From Thermoleophilia bacterium (GTDB lineage: Bacteria; Actinomycetota; Thermoleophilia; Gaiellales; Gaiellaceae): a DNA stretch of 5,860 nt. The DNA lies in NCBI GenBank assembly GCA_025935275.1, contig JAICVP010000132.1, forward strand, positions 1-5,860, written 5' to 3'. The position numbers and the translations under genes are program-made. This document shows positions 1 to 5,791 of the stretch, piece by piece. The notes below the pieces were generated by a model that worked only from the letters and a program-made list of their open reading frames with translations, did not search any database and was not told the DNA's origin. How positions within the stretch are numbered: the first letter of the stretch is position 1; the number at the start of each line of letters is the position of its first letter.

Positions 1-500
1 AACTTCTCCGCCGCGCGCACGAGCCCGAGCGTCCCCTCCTGGATGAGGTCCAGGAACGGGACGCCGAGGCCGCGGTAGCCCTTGGCGATGGAAACGACGA
101 GACGAAGGTTCGACTCGATCATCTTCCGCTTGGCGATGAGATCGCCCTTTTCGATCTGCTTGGCCAGCGTGACCTCCTCGGAGGCCGTCAGAAGCTTGTG
201 CTTGCCGACGTCCGCGAGGAAGAGCTGCAGGCTGTCGCCGGCTCCGTGATGAATGTGCTCGGTGACCGGGGCGGCCGCGGGAGCCTCGTCCGGCTCGTCG
301 ACCGGCGCGCCGATCTCGAGCCCCATGGACTCAAGCTCCTGGGTGAGGTCGGCCATCTCCTGGTCGCCGAGGTCGAGCTCGAGGGCGAGAGCCTCCAGCT
401 CGGCCGGCTCCACGTAGCCGCGCTCCTCCGCGTTTTCCACGATGGAGCGGCCCTGCAGAGTGTCGAGAAGTTCGTTCATGGAGTTCTGGGTCTGACTCAC
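1..500 (-). CDS. rpoD: Primary-type RNA polymerase sigma-70 factor, N-terminal part (cut by window edge)
   Basis: The protein directs RNA polymerase to promoters. Only the first 166 residues are inside the window. Residues about 8-64 resemble region 1.1 of group 1 sigma factors (ERGYVEPAELEAL...LESMGLEI). An acidic/Ala-Pro linker follows at about 65-88. Region 1.2 begins at DSLQLFLADVGK (89-100), and region 2.1 at about 108-166 contains NLRLVVSIAKGYRG and PFLDLIQEGTLGLVRAAEK, the core-binding segment. I chose the GTG at 498-500, which has AGGA five bases upstream. The in-frame ATG at 477-479 would remove seven residues and has no Shine-Dalgarno sequence. A region 1.1-like segment argues for a housekeeping (RpoD/SigA) factor, but regions 2.4, 3 and 4 lie outside, so a group 2 paralogue cannot be excluded. 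The gene is co-directional with topA, 208 bp downstream of it, and probably has its own promoter. Confidence 0.93.
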   Translation of the reverse strand, partial: MSQTQNSMNELLDTLQGRSIVENAEERGYVEPAELEALALELDLGDQEMADLTQELESMGLEIGAPVDEPDEAPAAAPVTEHIHHGAGDSLQLFLADVGKHKLLTASEEVTLAKQIEKGDLIAKRKMIESNLRLVVSIAKGYRGLGVPFLDLIQEGTLGLVRAAEK

Positions 501-505
501 GTAGT

Positions 506-509
506 TCCT
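506..509 (-). promoter_or_regulatory. Ribosome binding site deciding the sigma factor start
   Basis: Reading the minus strand, AGGA is followed by five bases and then GTG (500-498). A second purine run, GAAAGGA, lies about 12 bases further upstream, too far to serve this start well. The alternative ATG at 479 is preceded by CAGAACTCC, which has no anti-16S complementarity. This supports the GTG start. Confidence 0.5.
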
Positions 510-533
510 ATGATCCTTTCGCTGAAACGTCGT

Positions 534-552
534 GGACGGATGTCTCCTGTCC
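534..552 (-). other. Small hairpin in the predicted sigma-gene leader
   Basis: In the minus-strand transcript GGAC-A-GGA pairs with TCC-GTCC around a four-base GACA loop: seven base pairs with one bulged A. It lies 34-52 nt upstream of the GTG start, between the possible promoter and the ribosome binding site. It is short enough to be chance in GC-rich DNA. No riboswitch class is recognised. Confidence 0.2.
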
Positions 553-566
553 AACTAAACGTTCGC

Positions 567-595
567 ACTGTAGGCCGAATTCCCTGGGTTTCACA
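567..595 (-). promoter_or_regulatory. Possible sigma-gene promoter (-35 / -10)
   Basis: On the minus strand TACAGT (572-567) fits the TANNNT form of an actinobacterial -10 element and matches TATAAT at four of six positions. Seventeen bases upstream lies TGTGAA (595-590), a poor -35. Initiation would fall near 560, giving a leader of about 60 nt before the GTG at 500. The weak -35 would fit an activated promoter, with the phased repeats at 612-651 just upstream. This is inference from short motifs. Confidence 0.25.
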
Positions 596-610
596 GGCAT
601 ACGGCCCGCG

Positions 611-651
611 CTTAACTGACGTTTAACCTCGCGGTTACCGGCTGGTTACCG
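611..651. promoter_or_regulatory. Four-copy phased TTAAC/TTACC array (candidate operator)
   Basis: On the plus strand the cores CTTAAC, TTTAACC, GGTTACCG and GGTTACCG have their TT at 612, 623, 635 and 646. The steps are 11, 12 and 11 bp, so the copies face one side of the helix. The last two copies are identical over eight bases. Direct repeats of about 11 bp are the usual binding pattern of OmpR/PhoB-family response regulators, including the PHO boxes of Streptomyces. The core sequence here is not an exact PHO box, and GGTTACC is nearly a dyad, so the orientation is ambiguous. The array lies in the sigma-topA gap, about 112-151 bp upstream of the sigma start. The regulator is unknown. Confidence 0.4.
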
Positions 652-666
652 CAGCGCCGGCTTCGA

Positions 667-691
667 CGCCCGCCTCTCATTCAGACGGGCG
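667..691 (-). terminator. Hairpin downstream of topA, probable terminator
   Basis: On the minus strand CGCCCGTCT and AGGCGGGCG form a nine-base-pair stem (one G-U pair) around the loop GAATGAG. It begins 18 bases after the topA stop. No uridine tract follows, as is common for terminator hairpins in GC-rich actinobacteria. It would separate topA from the downstream, co-directional sigma gene. Confidence 0.5.
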
Positions 692-708
692 CAAGCGCGA
701 TTGGTTGG

Positions 709-3294
709 CTACTTCTTCTTGCGCTTGCGCGTGGTCCGCTTGGGCGCGGCCCGGCGCTCGGCGAGCAGCTCGACCGCACGCTCGAGCGTGAGCTCGTCCA
801 CGTCGTCGCCCTTGCGGAGGCTGGCGTTGGTCTCTCCGTCGGTGACGTAGGGCCCGAAGCGCCCGCTCTTCAGTGTGATCTCCTTCTGGCTCACGGGATC
901 GGGCCCGAGCGTCTTGAGAGGAGCACTCGAAGGCCCGCGACGCCCTCTCGTCTTCGGCCGCGTGAACGCCTCTGCGGCTGCGTCGATGCCGATGCTGAAG
1001 AGCTCCTCCTCGGTCTCGAGCGAGCGCGTGTCTTCGCCCTTCTGGAGATAGGGGCCGTAGCGCCCGTTGCGCGCAACGATCTCGACGTCGTCGGCGGGAT
1101 CGACGCCGACGACGCGGGGTAGCGCAAGCAACCTGAGCGCCTCGTCGAGCGTGACGGTCTCGACCGACATCGACTTGAAGAGCGAGGCCGTGCGCGGCTT
1201 GTCGGTGGCGCCCTCCGGCAGCACCTCGGTGACGTAGGGCCCGTAGCGTCCGTCCCGCACGCCGATGTCGTGGCCGGTCTCCGGATCCTGACCCAGCGTG
1301 CGGCCTTCCGTGCTCTTGGACAGGAGCTCCTCCGCCACCTCCGCCGTCAGCTCGTCGGGGGGGAAGTCGTCGGGGATCGAGGCGCGGCGGCCGTCCTGCT
1401 CGACGTAGGGGCCGTAGCGGCCGACTCGCACGACCACCCCGTTGCCGAGCTCGAAGGAGTTGACCTCGCGCGCGTCGATCTCGTCGAGATGGGTGACGAG
1501 GCTCTTCAGACCCTCGTCCCCGTCGCTGCCGAAGTAGAAGGAGCGCAGCCAGTCCACCCGTTCCTCGTCGCCGGTTGCGATGCGGTCGAGAACGTCCTCC
1601 ATCCGGGCCGTGAACTCGTAGTCGACCAGCCGGTCGAAGTGCCCTTCCAGGAGCTTGACGACCGCGAACGCCTTGTAGGACGGTACGAGCGCCGACCCCT
1701 TCTTGAAGACGTAGCCGCGGTCGATGATCGTCCCGATGATCGACGCATAGGTCGAGGGCCTGCCGATGCCGCGCTCCTCGAGGGCGCGGACGAGCGTGGC
1801 CTCGGTGAAGCGCGGAGGCGGGGTGGTCTCGTGGCCGATCGCCTCGAGACTCCGGTTCTCGAGCTCCTGCCCTTCCTCGAGCGGCGGCAGTCGACGGTCA
1901 GCCTCTTCGTCGGACGCCTCGTCGTCCTTCCCCTCCTCGTAGGCCGCGAGGAAGCCGCGGAAGGTGATCACGGTTCCGGACGTCGCGAACTCGGCATCGA
2001 CCCCGTCGGACGCGGTGGCTCCGAGGCGCACCGAGACCGTTTCCCCGGTCGCGTCCGCCATCTGCGAGGCGAGCGTTCGTCTCCAGACCAGCTCGTACAG
2101 CGCCAGCCCGTCGCGGTCGAGCTCTCGGGAGAGCTCGTCCGGGGTGCGGAAGCTGTCGCCTGCGGGACGGATCGCCTCGTGAGCCTCCTGCGCGTTCTTC
2201 ACCTTGCGGTCGTAGCGGCGCGGGTCGGCCGGGACGGACTCCGGCCCGAACAGCGAACGCGCCTGGTCGCGCGCGGCCGCGAGCGCGGATTCCGACAGCG
2301 TCGTCGAGTCCGTGCGCATGTAGGTGATGTAGCCGTTCTCGTAGAGGCGCTGGGCGACGCGCATCGTGGTCTGCGAGCTGAAGCGGAGCTTCCGGCTCGC
2401 CTCCTGCTGCAGCGTCGAGGTCATGAACGGCGCTGCCGGCCGGCGCCGGTACGGCTTCCGCTGCACCGCGCGGACGGCGAAGTCGGCTCCGGCCAGTGAT
2501 TCGGCCCGGCTCCGTGCGGCCGCCTGGTCGAGGTGGACGAGGTCGCTGCTCTTCAGCTGCCCGTCGGAGCCGAAGTCCCGGCCCTGCGCGACTGCGCGCC
2601 CGTCGAGAGCGACTAGGCGGGCGGTGAACTCCCCCGGATCGAAGATGCCCTCGAGGTCCCAGTACGACGCCGCCACGAACGCGATTCGGGCTCGCTCCCG
2701 CTCGACGACCAGCCGCGTCGCAACGGACTGGACCCGCCCTGCGGAGAGACCCTTGGTGATCTTCTTCCAGAGAACGGGCGAGACCTCGTACCCGTAGAGC
2801 CGGTCGAGGATCCTGCGCGTCTCCTGGGCGTCCACGAGCCGGCGGTCGACATCCCGCGTCTCCTCGAGCGCCCGCTTGATCGCGTCGGGGGTGATCTCGT
2901 GGAAGACCATCCGCCGGACGGGAATCTTCGGCTTCAGGACCTCGACGAGATGCCAGGCGATCGCCTCGCCTTCGCGGTCTTCGTCCGTCGCGAGGAAAAG
3001 CTCGTCAGCCTTGGCCAGCTCCTTCTTCAGCGCCGCGACGACATGCTTCTTGTCGGGGTCGACGACGTAGTAGGGCTCGAAGTCTCCCTCGGTGTTCACC
3101 CCGAGCCGCGCCCAGGGCACCTTCTTCATGCTCTCCGGGATATCGGCTGCGCGCTCAGGCAGGTCCCGGACGTGCCCGATGCTCGACTCGACCACGAAAT
3201 CTGGCCCGAGGTAGCCGGCGATCGTCCTCGCCTTCGCGGGAGACTCGACGATGACGAGACGGCGCTCGCCCTTTTGCTTTGTATCCGTAGCCAC
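709..3294 (-). CDS. topA: DNA topoisomerase I (type IA)
   Basis: TopA relaxes negatively supercoiled DNA by nicking one strand and passing the other through. Numbering from the GTG start (861 residues), the TOPRIM domain covers about 10-130, with E17 in LVIVESPAKA and D104, D106 and E108 in ATDEDREGEAIAWHL. The nucleotide/DNA-binding motif SAGRVQS is at 184-190, the catalytic tyrosine is Y325 in ITYMRTDS, HEAIRP is at 372-377 and GIGRPSTYAS starts at 509. The C-terminal region has no cysteine zinc fingers; it carries four GR(Y/F)GPY repeats at 625, 682, 744 and 811 and a Lys/Arg tail (852-861), as in actinobacterial TopA. I prefer the GTG at 3294. The upstream ATG at 3330 adds MACFAPQLTCFA, which is unlike the family and holds the protein's only cysteines. 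Neither start has a Shine-Dalgarno sequence. All catalytic residues are present, so it should be active. Confidence 0.97.
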   Translation of the reverse strand: MATDTKQKGERRLVIVESPAKARTIAGYLGPDFVVESSIGHVRDLPERAADIPESMKKVPWARLGVNTEGDFEPYYVVDPDKKHVVAALKKELAKADELFLATDEDREGEAIAWHLVEVLKPKIPVRRMVFHEITPDAIKRALEETRDVDRRLVDAQETRRILDRLYGYEVSPVLWKKITKGLSAGRVQSVATRLVVERERARIAFVAASYWDLEGIFDPGEFTARLVALDGRAVAQGRDFGSDGQLKSSDLVHLDQAAARSRAESLAGADFAVRAVQRKPYRRRPAAPFMTSTLQQEASRKLRFSSQTTMRVAQRLYENGYITYMRTDSTTLSESALAAARDQARSLFGPESVPADPRRYDRKVKNAQEAHEAIRPAGDSFRTPDELSRELDRDGLALYELVWRRTLASQMADATGETVSVRLGATASDGVDAEFATSGTVITFRGFLAAYEEGKDDEASDEEADRRLPPLEEGQELENRSLEAIGHETTPPPRFTEATLVRALEERGIGRPSTYASIIGTIIDRGYVFKKGSALVPSYKAFAVVKLLEGHFDRLVDYEFTARMEDVLDRIATGDEERVDWLRSFYFGSDGDEGLKSLVTHLDEIDAREVNSFELGNGVVVRVGRYGPYVEQDGRRASIPDDFPPDELTAEVAEELLSKSTEGRTLGQDPETGHDIGVRDGRYGPYVTEVLPEGATDKPRTASLFKSMSVETVTLDEALRLLALPRVVGVDPADDVEIVARNGRYGPYLQKGEDTRSLETEEELFSIGIDAAAEAFTRPKTRGRRGPSSAPLKTLGPDPVSQKEITLKSGRFGPYVTDGETNASLRKGDDVDELTLERAVELLAERRAAPKRTTRKRKKK

Positions 3295-3302
3295 TGCGAA
3301 AC

Positions 3303-3308
3303 ACGTTA
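3303..3308 (-). promoter_or_regulatory. Candidate -10 element for leaderless topA mRNA
   Basis: On the minus strand TAACGT (3308-3303) matches TANNNT and lies eight bases before the G of the GTG at 3294, the spacing expected if transcription starts at the start codon itself. No ribosome binding site precedes this start, which fits a leaderless message. No good -35 is visible. An alternative -10, AATAAT (3334-3329), would give a leader of about 27 nt that also lacks a ribosome binding site. Confidence 0.35.
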
Positions 3309-3327
3309 GCTGAGGGGCAAAACACGC

Positions 3328-3333
3328 CATTAT
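3328..3333 (+). promoter_or_regulatory. Candidate -10 element for leaderless exonuclease mRNA
   Basis: CATTAT matches TATAAT at four of six positions and sits eight bases before the ATG at 3342. Transcription would then start at or near the A of the ATG. There is no Shine-Dalgarno sequence before this start. A possible -35, TTAGCT (3306-3311), is weak and overlaps the proposed topA -10, so the two divergent promoters would share the same DNA. Confidence 0.35.
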
Positions 3334-3341
3334 TCGGCCCG

Positions 3342-4175
3342 ATGGCCGCTCGACCTTTACTCGCCGTCGACGGCGACAACCTGGCGCACCGCGCCTACCA
3401 CGCGCTCCCGAGCTCGATCAAAGGCGGGGACGGGCAGCCGGCGAACATGATCGTCGGGTTCGCGAACATGCTCATCCGCGCCTGGGAGGCGGAGGAGCCG
3501 CGCACCGTTTTCGTCGCCTTCGACACGCTGACCGTGCCGACGTACCGCCACGAGCTCCTGGCCGAGTACCAATCGGGACGGGACTTCCCGCGCGACCTCA
3601 CGGACCAGCTCGCGAAGCTGCCGGACCTCGTCGAGGCCCTCGGCTTCGCCTGGGCGAAGGAGGCGGGCTACGAGGCGGACGACTTCCTGGCGGCCGCCGT
3701 CGCCTCGGAGGAGAAACGCAAAGGCTCGACCCTCGTGCTCACCAACGACCGCGACCTCTTTCAGCTGGCTTCGCCCCGGACGACGATCCTCCACCCCAAG
3801 CGCGGCGTGTCCGAGCTCCAGCGCGTCGGCCCCGCGGAGGTGCGGGAGCGCTACGGCGTCGAGCCGGAGCAGGTGCCGGACTTCATCGCGCTCCGCGGCG
3901 ACCCCTCGGACCGGATCCCCGGCGCACCGGGAGTCGGGCCGGGGCGCGCGGCCGCGATCGTGAAGAAGCACGGATCTCTCGAAGCGGCGCTGGAGGCCGG
4001 CGGCTTTCCCACCATCGCCGACCAGCTGCGCGAGTACCTCCGAATCGCGACCCTGCAGCACGACGCACCGGTTCCGAAGCTGCCGGACGCGGCCCCGAAC
4101 TGGAAGAAGGCGGCAAAGCTGACGGAGAGCTGGGGCCTCGGCGGGCTGACCCGGCGGCTGCTCGAGCGCGCTTAG
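3342..4175 (+). CDS. Stand-alone 5'-3' exonuclease / flap endonuclease (PolA N-terminal-domain type)
   Basis: At 277 residues this is about the size of the 5'-nuclease domain of DNA polymerase I, with no polymerase domain attached. The family removes RNA primers and 5' flaps with two metal clusters. The expected acidic residues are all visible: D10 (LAVDGDNLAHRAYHAL), D61 (VFVAFD), E111, D113 and D114 (YEADDFLAA), D136 and D138 (TNDRDLFQL), D187 and D190 (RGDPSDRIPG). The helical-arch segment TYRHELLAEYQSGR (67-80) and the helix-3-turn-helix DNA-binding motif PGAPGVGPGRAAAIVKKHGS (193-212) are present. It is therefore probably an active nuclease, unlike degenerate relatives that lose metal ligands. 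It is divergent from topA with only 47 bp between the preferred starts, and is followed after 27 bp by the SDR gene. A full-length polA elsewhere in the genome is likely but cannot be seen here. Confidence 0.92.
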   Translation: MAARPLLAVDGDNLAHRAYHALPSSIKGGDGQPANMIVGFANMLIRAWEAEEPRTVFVAFDTLTVPTYRHELLAEYQSGRDFPRDLTDQLAKLPDLVEALGFAWAKEAGYEADDFLAAAVASEEKRKGSTLVLTNDRDLFQLASPRTTILHPKRGVSELQRVGPAEVRERYGVEPEQVPDFIALRGDPSDRIPGAPGVGPGRAAAIVKKHGSLEAALEAGGFPTIADQLREYLRIATLQHDAPVPKLPDAAPNWKKAAKLTESWGLGGLTRRLLERA

Positions 4176-4190
4176 AGGGGTGCGGGCGGG

Positions 4191-4205
4191 CAAACTACGG
4201 CCGTG
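4191..4205 (+). promoter_or_regulatory. Start region of the SDR gene, possibly an internal leaderless promoter
   Basis: The GTG start at 4203 has no well-placed Shine-Dalgarno sequence; the nearest purine-rich run, GAGGGG, is 22 bases upstream. CAAACT (4191-4196) lies six bases before the GTG and only loosely resembles a -10 element (three of six). Together with the exonuclease start it gives the pattern hexamer, CGGCC-containing spacer, start codon. Read-through from the exonuclease gene is equally possible. Confidence 0.2.
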
Positions 4206-4943
4206 GACAAGGTCGCGCTGGTCACCGGAGCGGACACCGGCATCGGCTGGGCCATCGCGACCCGGCTCCAACAGGACGGGTATCTCCTCGGCTTCCACAC
4301 GCGGAACAAGGAGTCCGGGCCCAAGAAACGCTACGAGGAGATCGCCGAGAACGGGCGCGCGCACTGGCTCGTCGGCGACCTCTCCGACCGCGACATCGGC
4401 GAGCGGCTCGTGGCCGAGACCGTCCAGGAGTTGGGGCGCATCGACGTTCTCGTGAACAACGCAGGCACCACCTCCGCGAAGCCAGTGCTCGACCTCGAGG
4501 TCGACGACTTCGACAAGCTCTTCTCGGTGGACGTGCGCGGCGCCTTTCTCATGTCCAGCGCGGCGGCGAAGCGGATGCGCGACGGAGACGGCGGCGTGAT
4601 CGTCAACATCACGAGCGTCCACGAGCACATCCCGCGGCCCGGCTTCGCGGTCTACGCCTCGGCGAAGGCGGCACTCGGAATGCTGACGCGCTCCTTCGCC
4701 TTGGAGCTCGCCAAGGACGACATCCGCGTGACGTCCGTCGCCCCCGGCGCGATCGCGACTTCGAGGAACGAGGAGGCCGACGCCCTCTCGGACCAGATTC
4801 CGCTCGGGCGGCCCGGCGATCCCGCAGAGGTGGCCGGGCTGGTGTCCTTCCTCGTGAGCGACGAAGCCCAGTACGTGAGCGGCACGAGCATCGTCATCGA
4901 CGGCGCCATGACCCAGCAGGTCGTCGCCGATCCGGCTTGGTAG
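4203..4943 (+). CDS. Short-chain dehydrogenase/reductase (classical SDR)
   Basis: This is a 246-residue NAD(P)-dependent oxidoreductase of the usual classical SDR length. The Rossmann glycine motif TGADTGIG is at 8-15, the NNAG motif at 85-88, catalytic S138 in NITSVHE, and Y151 and K155 in YASAK. PGAIAT (181-186) and VSGTSIVIDGAM (225-236) complete the fold. R34 after the second strand (FHTRNK) hints at NADP use, but this is weak evidence. The usual catalytic-tetrad Asn of helix 4 appears as Asp (FSVDVRGAF, D110), a change seen in some active SDRs. The SVHEHIP wording resembles glucose 1-dehydrogenase-like members, but the substrate cannot be assigned. Start is GTG; the gene follows the exonuclease by 27 bp and overlaps the deacetylase gene by 7 bp. 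Confidence 0.93.
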   Translation: MDKVALVTGADTGIGWAIATRLQQDGYLLGFHTRNKESGPKKRYEEIAENGRAHWLVGDLSDRDIGERLVAETVQELGRIDVLVNNAGTTSAKPVLDLEVDDFDKLFSVDVRGAFLMSSAAAKRMRDGDGGVIVNITSVHEHIPRPGFAVYASAKAALGMLTRSFALELAKDDIRVTSVAPGAIATSRNEEADALSDQIPLGRPGDPAEVAGLVSFLVSDEAQYVSGTSIVIDGAMTQQVVADPAW

Positions 4944-5791
4944 CCCCCCTCGTCAGCCACGCGGACTTCGCCACCCTGCACCCGACCGGCGACCACGTCG
5001 AACGGCCGGAGCGGGTGGCGGTCCTCCTCGAATCCTTCCCGGAGTACGAGGAGCCGCGGCGGGCGACCGTCGAGGAGATCCAGCTCTGCCACGACCCGGA
5101 CTACATCCGCCGGATCCGCGAGACGTCGGAGAGCGGGCGCACGACGATGCTGGACGCCGACACCGCCTGCACGCCGTCGACCTACGAGACCGCTCGACTC
5201 GCAGCGGGGGGCGCCATTGCCGTCGCCGAGCGCGGCGGGTTCGCGGCGGTCCGGCCCCCTGGTCACCACGCGCTCCCGGGCCGCGCGATGGGGTTCTGCA
5301 TCTTCGCCAACGTCGCCATCGCGGCCCGCTGGGCCCAGGTCAATCTCGGGATCGACCGCGTGGCGATCCTCGACTGGGACGTGCACCACGGGAACGGGAC
5401 GCAGGACATCTTCTGGAGCGACCCGTCGGTCTTCCTCGCCTCCATCCAACGGTGGCCGTTCTGGCCAGGGAGCGGAGGGCCGGACGAAGGGAACGAGACG
5501 ACGCTCAACGTGCCGCTCCCGGCAGGCTCGGGAGACGACGCCTATCTGGACGCCATGGAACGGCTCGTCGAACCGGCCATCGCAGCGTTCGACCCCGACC
5601 TCCTCCTCGTCTCGGCAGGGTTCGACGCCGCCGAGGGGGATCTCCTCGGTGGAATGCTGGTCACGGCCGAGGGGTTCGCCGAGCTGACGAGGCGCGCCCA
5701 GCGGCTTGCTCCACGGGTTGGGTTCGTGCTCGAAGGCGGCTACACCGTCGAGAACCTGCCGGCTCTCGTCGGCGCCGTTCTTTCCGCCTAG
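4937..5791 (+). CDS. Histone-deacetylase-superfamily zinc deacetylase
   Basis: This family hydrolyses acetyl-amide bonds with a single zinc ion; bacterial members act on acetylpolyamines, acetyl-lysine or related amides. Over 284 residues the sequence shows the entry motif HPTGDHVERPERV (15-27), RPPGHHA with the active-site pair H110/H111, DWDVHHGNGTQDIF with zinc ligands D148 and H150, SAGFDAAEGD with the third ligand D230, and LEGGY with Y269. The SIQRWPFWPGSG segment (169-180) and NVPLPAGSGD (191-200) recall class II HDAC-like enzymes. It is shorter than AcuC and acetylpolyamine amidohydrolases as I know them, so I give no symbol. TTG at 4937 is the only usual start codon before the conserved entry motif. 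It lies inside the end of the SDR gene without a clear ribosome binding site, which suggests translational coupling. All catalytic residues are present. Confidence 0.92.
   Translation: MVAPLVSHADFATLHPTGDHVERPERVAVLLESFPEYEEPRRATVEEIQLCHDPDYIRRIRETSESGRTTMLDADTACTPSTYETARLAAGGAIAVAERGGFAAVRPPGHHALPGRAMGFCIFANVAIAARWAQVNLGIDRVAILDWDVHHGNGTQDIFWSDPSVFLASIQRWPFWPGSGGPDEGNETTLNVPLPAGSGDDAYLDAMERLVEPAIAAFDPDLLLVSAGFDAAEGDLLGGMLVTAEGFAELTRRAQRLAPRVGFVLEGGYTVENLPALVGAVLSA

Noticed and set aside
198..626. Plus-strand open frame of 142 codons
   Set aside because: It lies opposite the sigma factor coding region and runs into the non-coding gap. The minus-strand product is an unmistakable sigma factor, and this product resembles nothing I know.
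689..698. GCGCAAGCGC inverted repeat
   Set aside because: It has a four-base stem with only a two-base loop, overlaps the better hairpin at 667-691 and is likely to occur by chance in GC-rich DNA.
845..1419. Repeated DNA strings of the form ACGTAGGGxCCGTAGCG
   Set aside because: They encode the repeated GR(Y/F)GPYV motifs of the TopA C-terminal region, so they are protein-level repeats and not a separate DNA element.
1270..2499. Long plus-strand open frame (409 codons) antisense to topA
   Set aside because: Long antisense frames are expected in GC-rich genes. The product is an Arg/Val/Leu/Glu-rich shadow without motifs, while topA on the other strand keeps all catalytic motifs across this stretch.
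3357..4628. Long minus-strand open frame (423 codons) opposite the exonuclease and SDR
   Set aside because: It spans two well-supported plus-strand genes and their junction. Its low-complexity composition is that of a GC-rich shadow frame.
4652..5449. Minus-strand open frame (265 codons) opposite the SDR and deacetylase
   Set aside because: It is antisense to conserved catalytic motifs of both plus-strand genes and has no recognisable domain.
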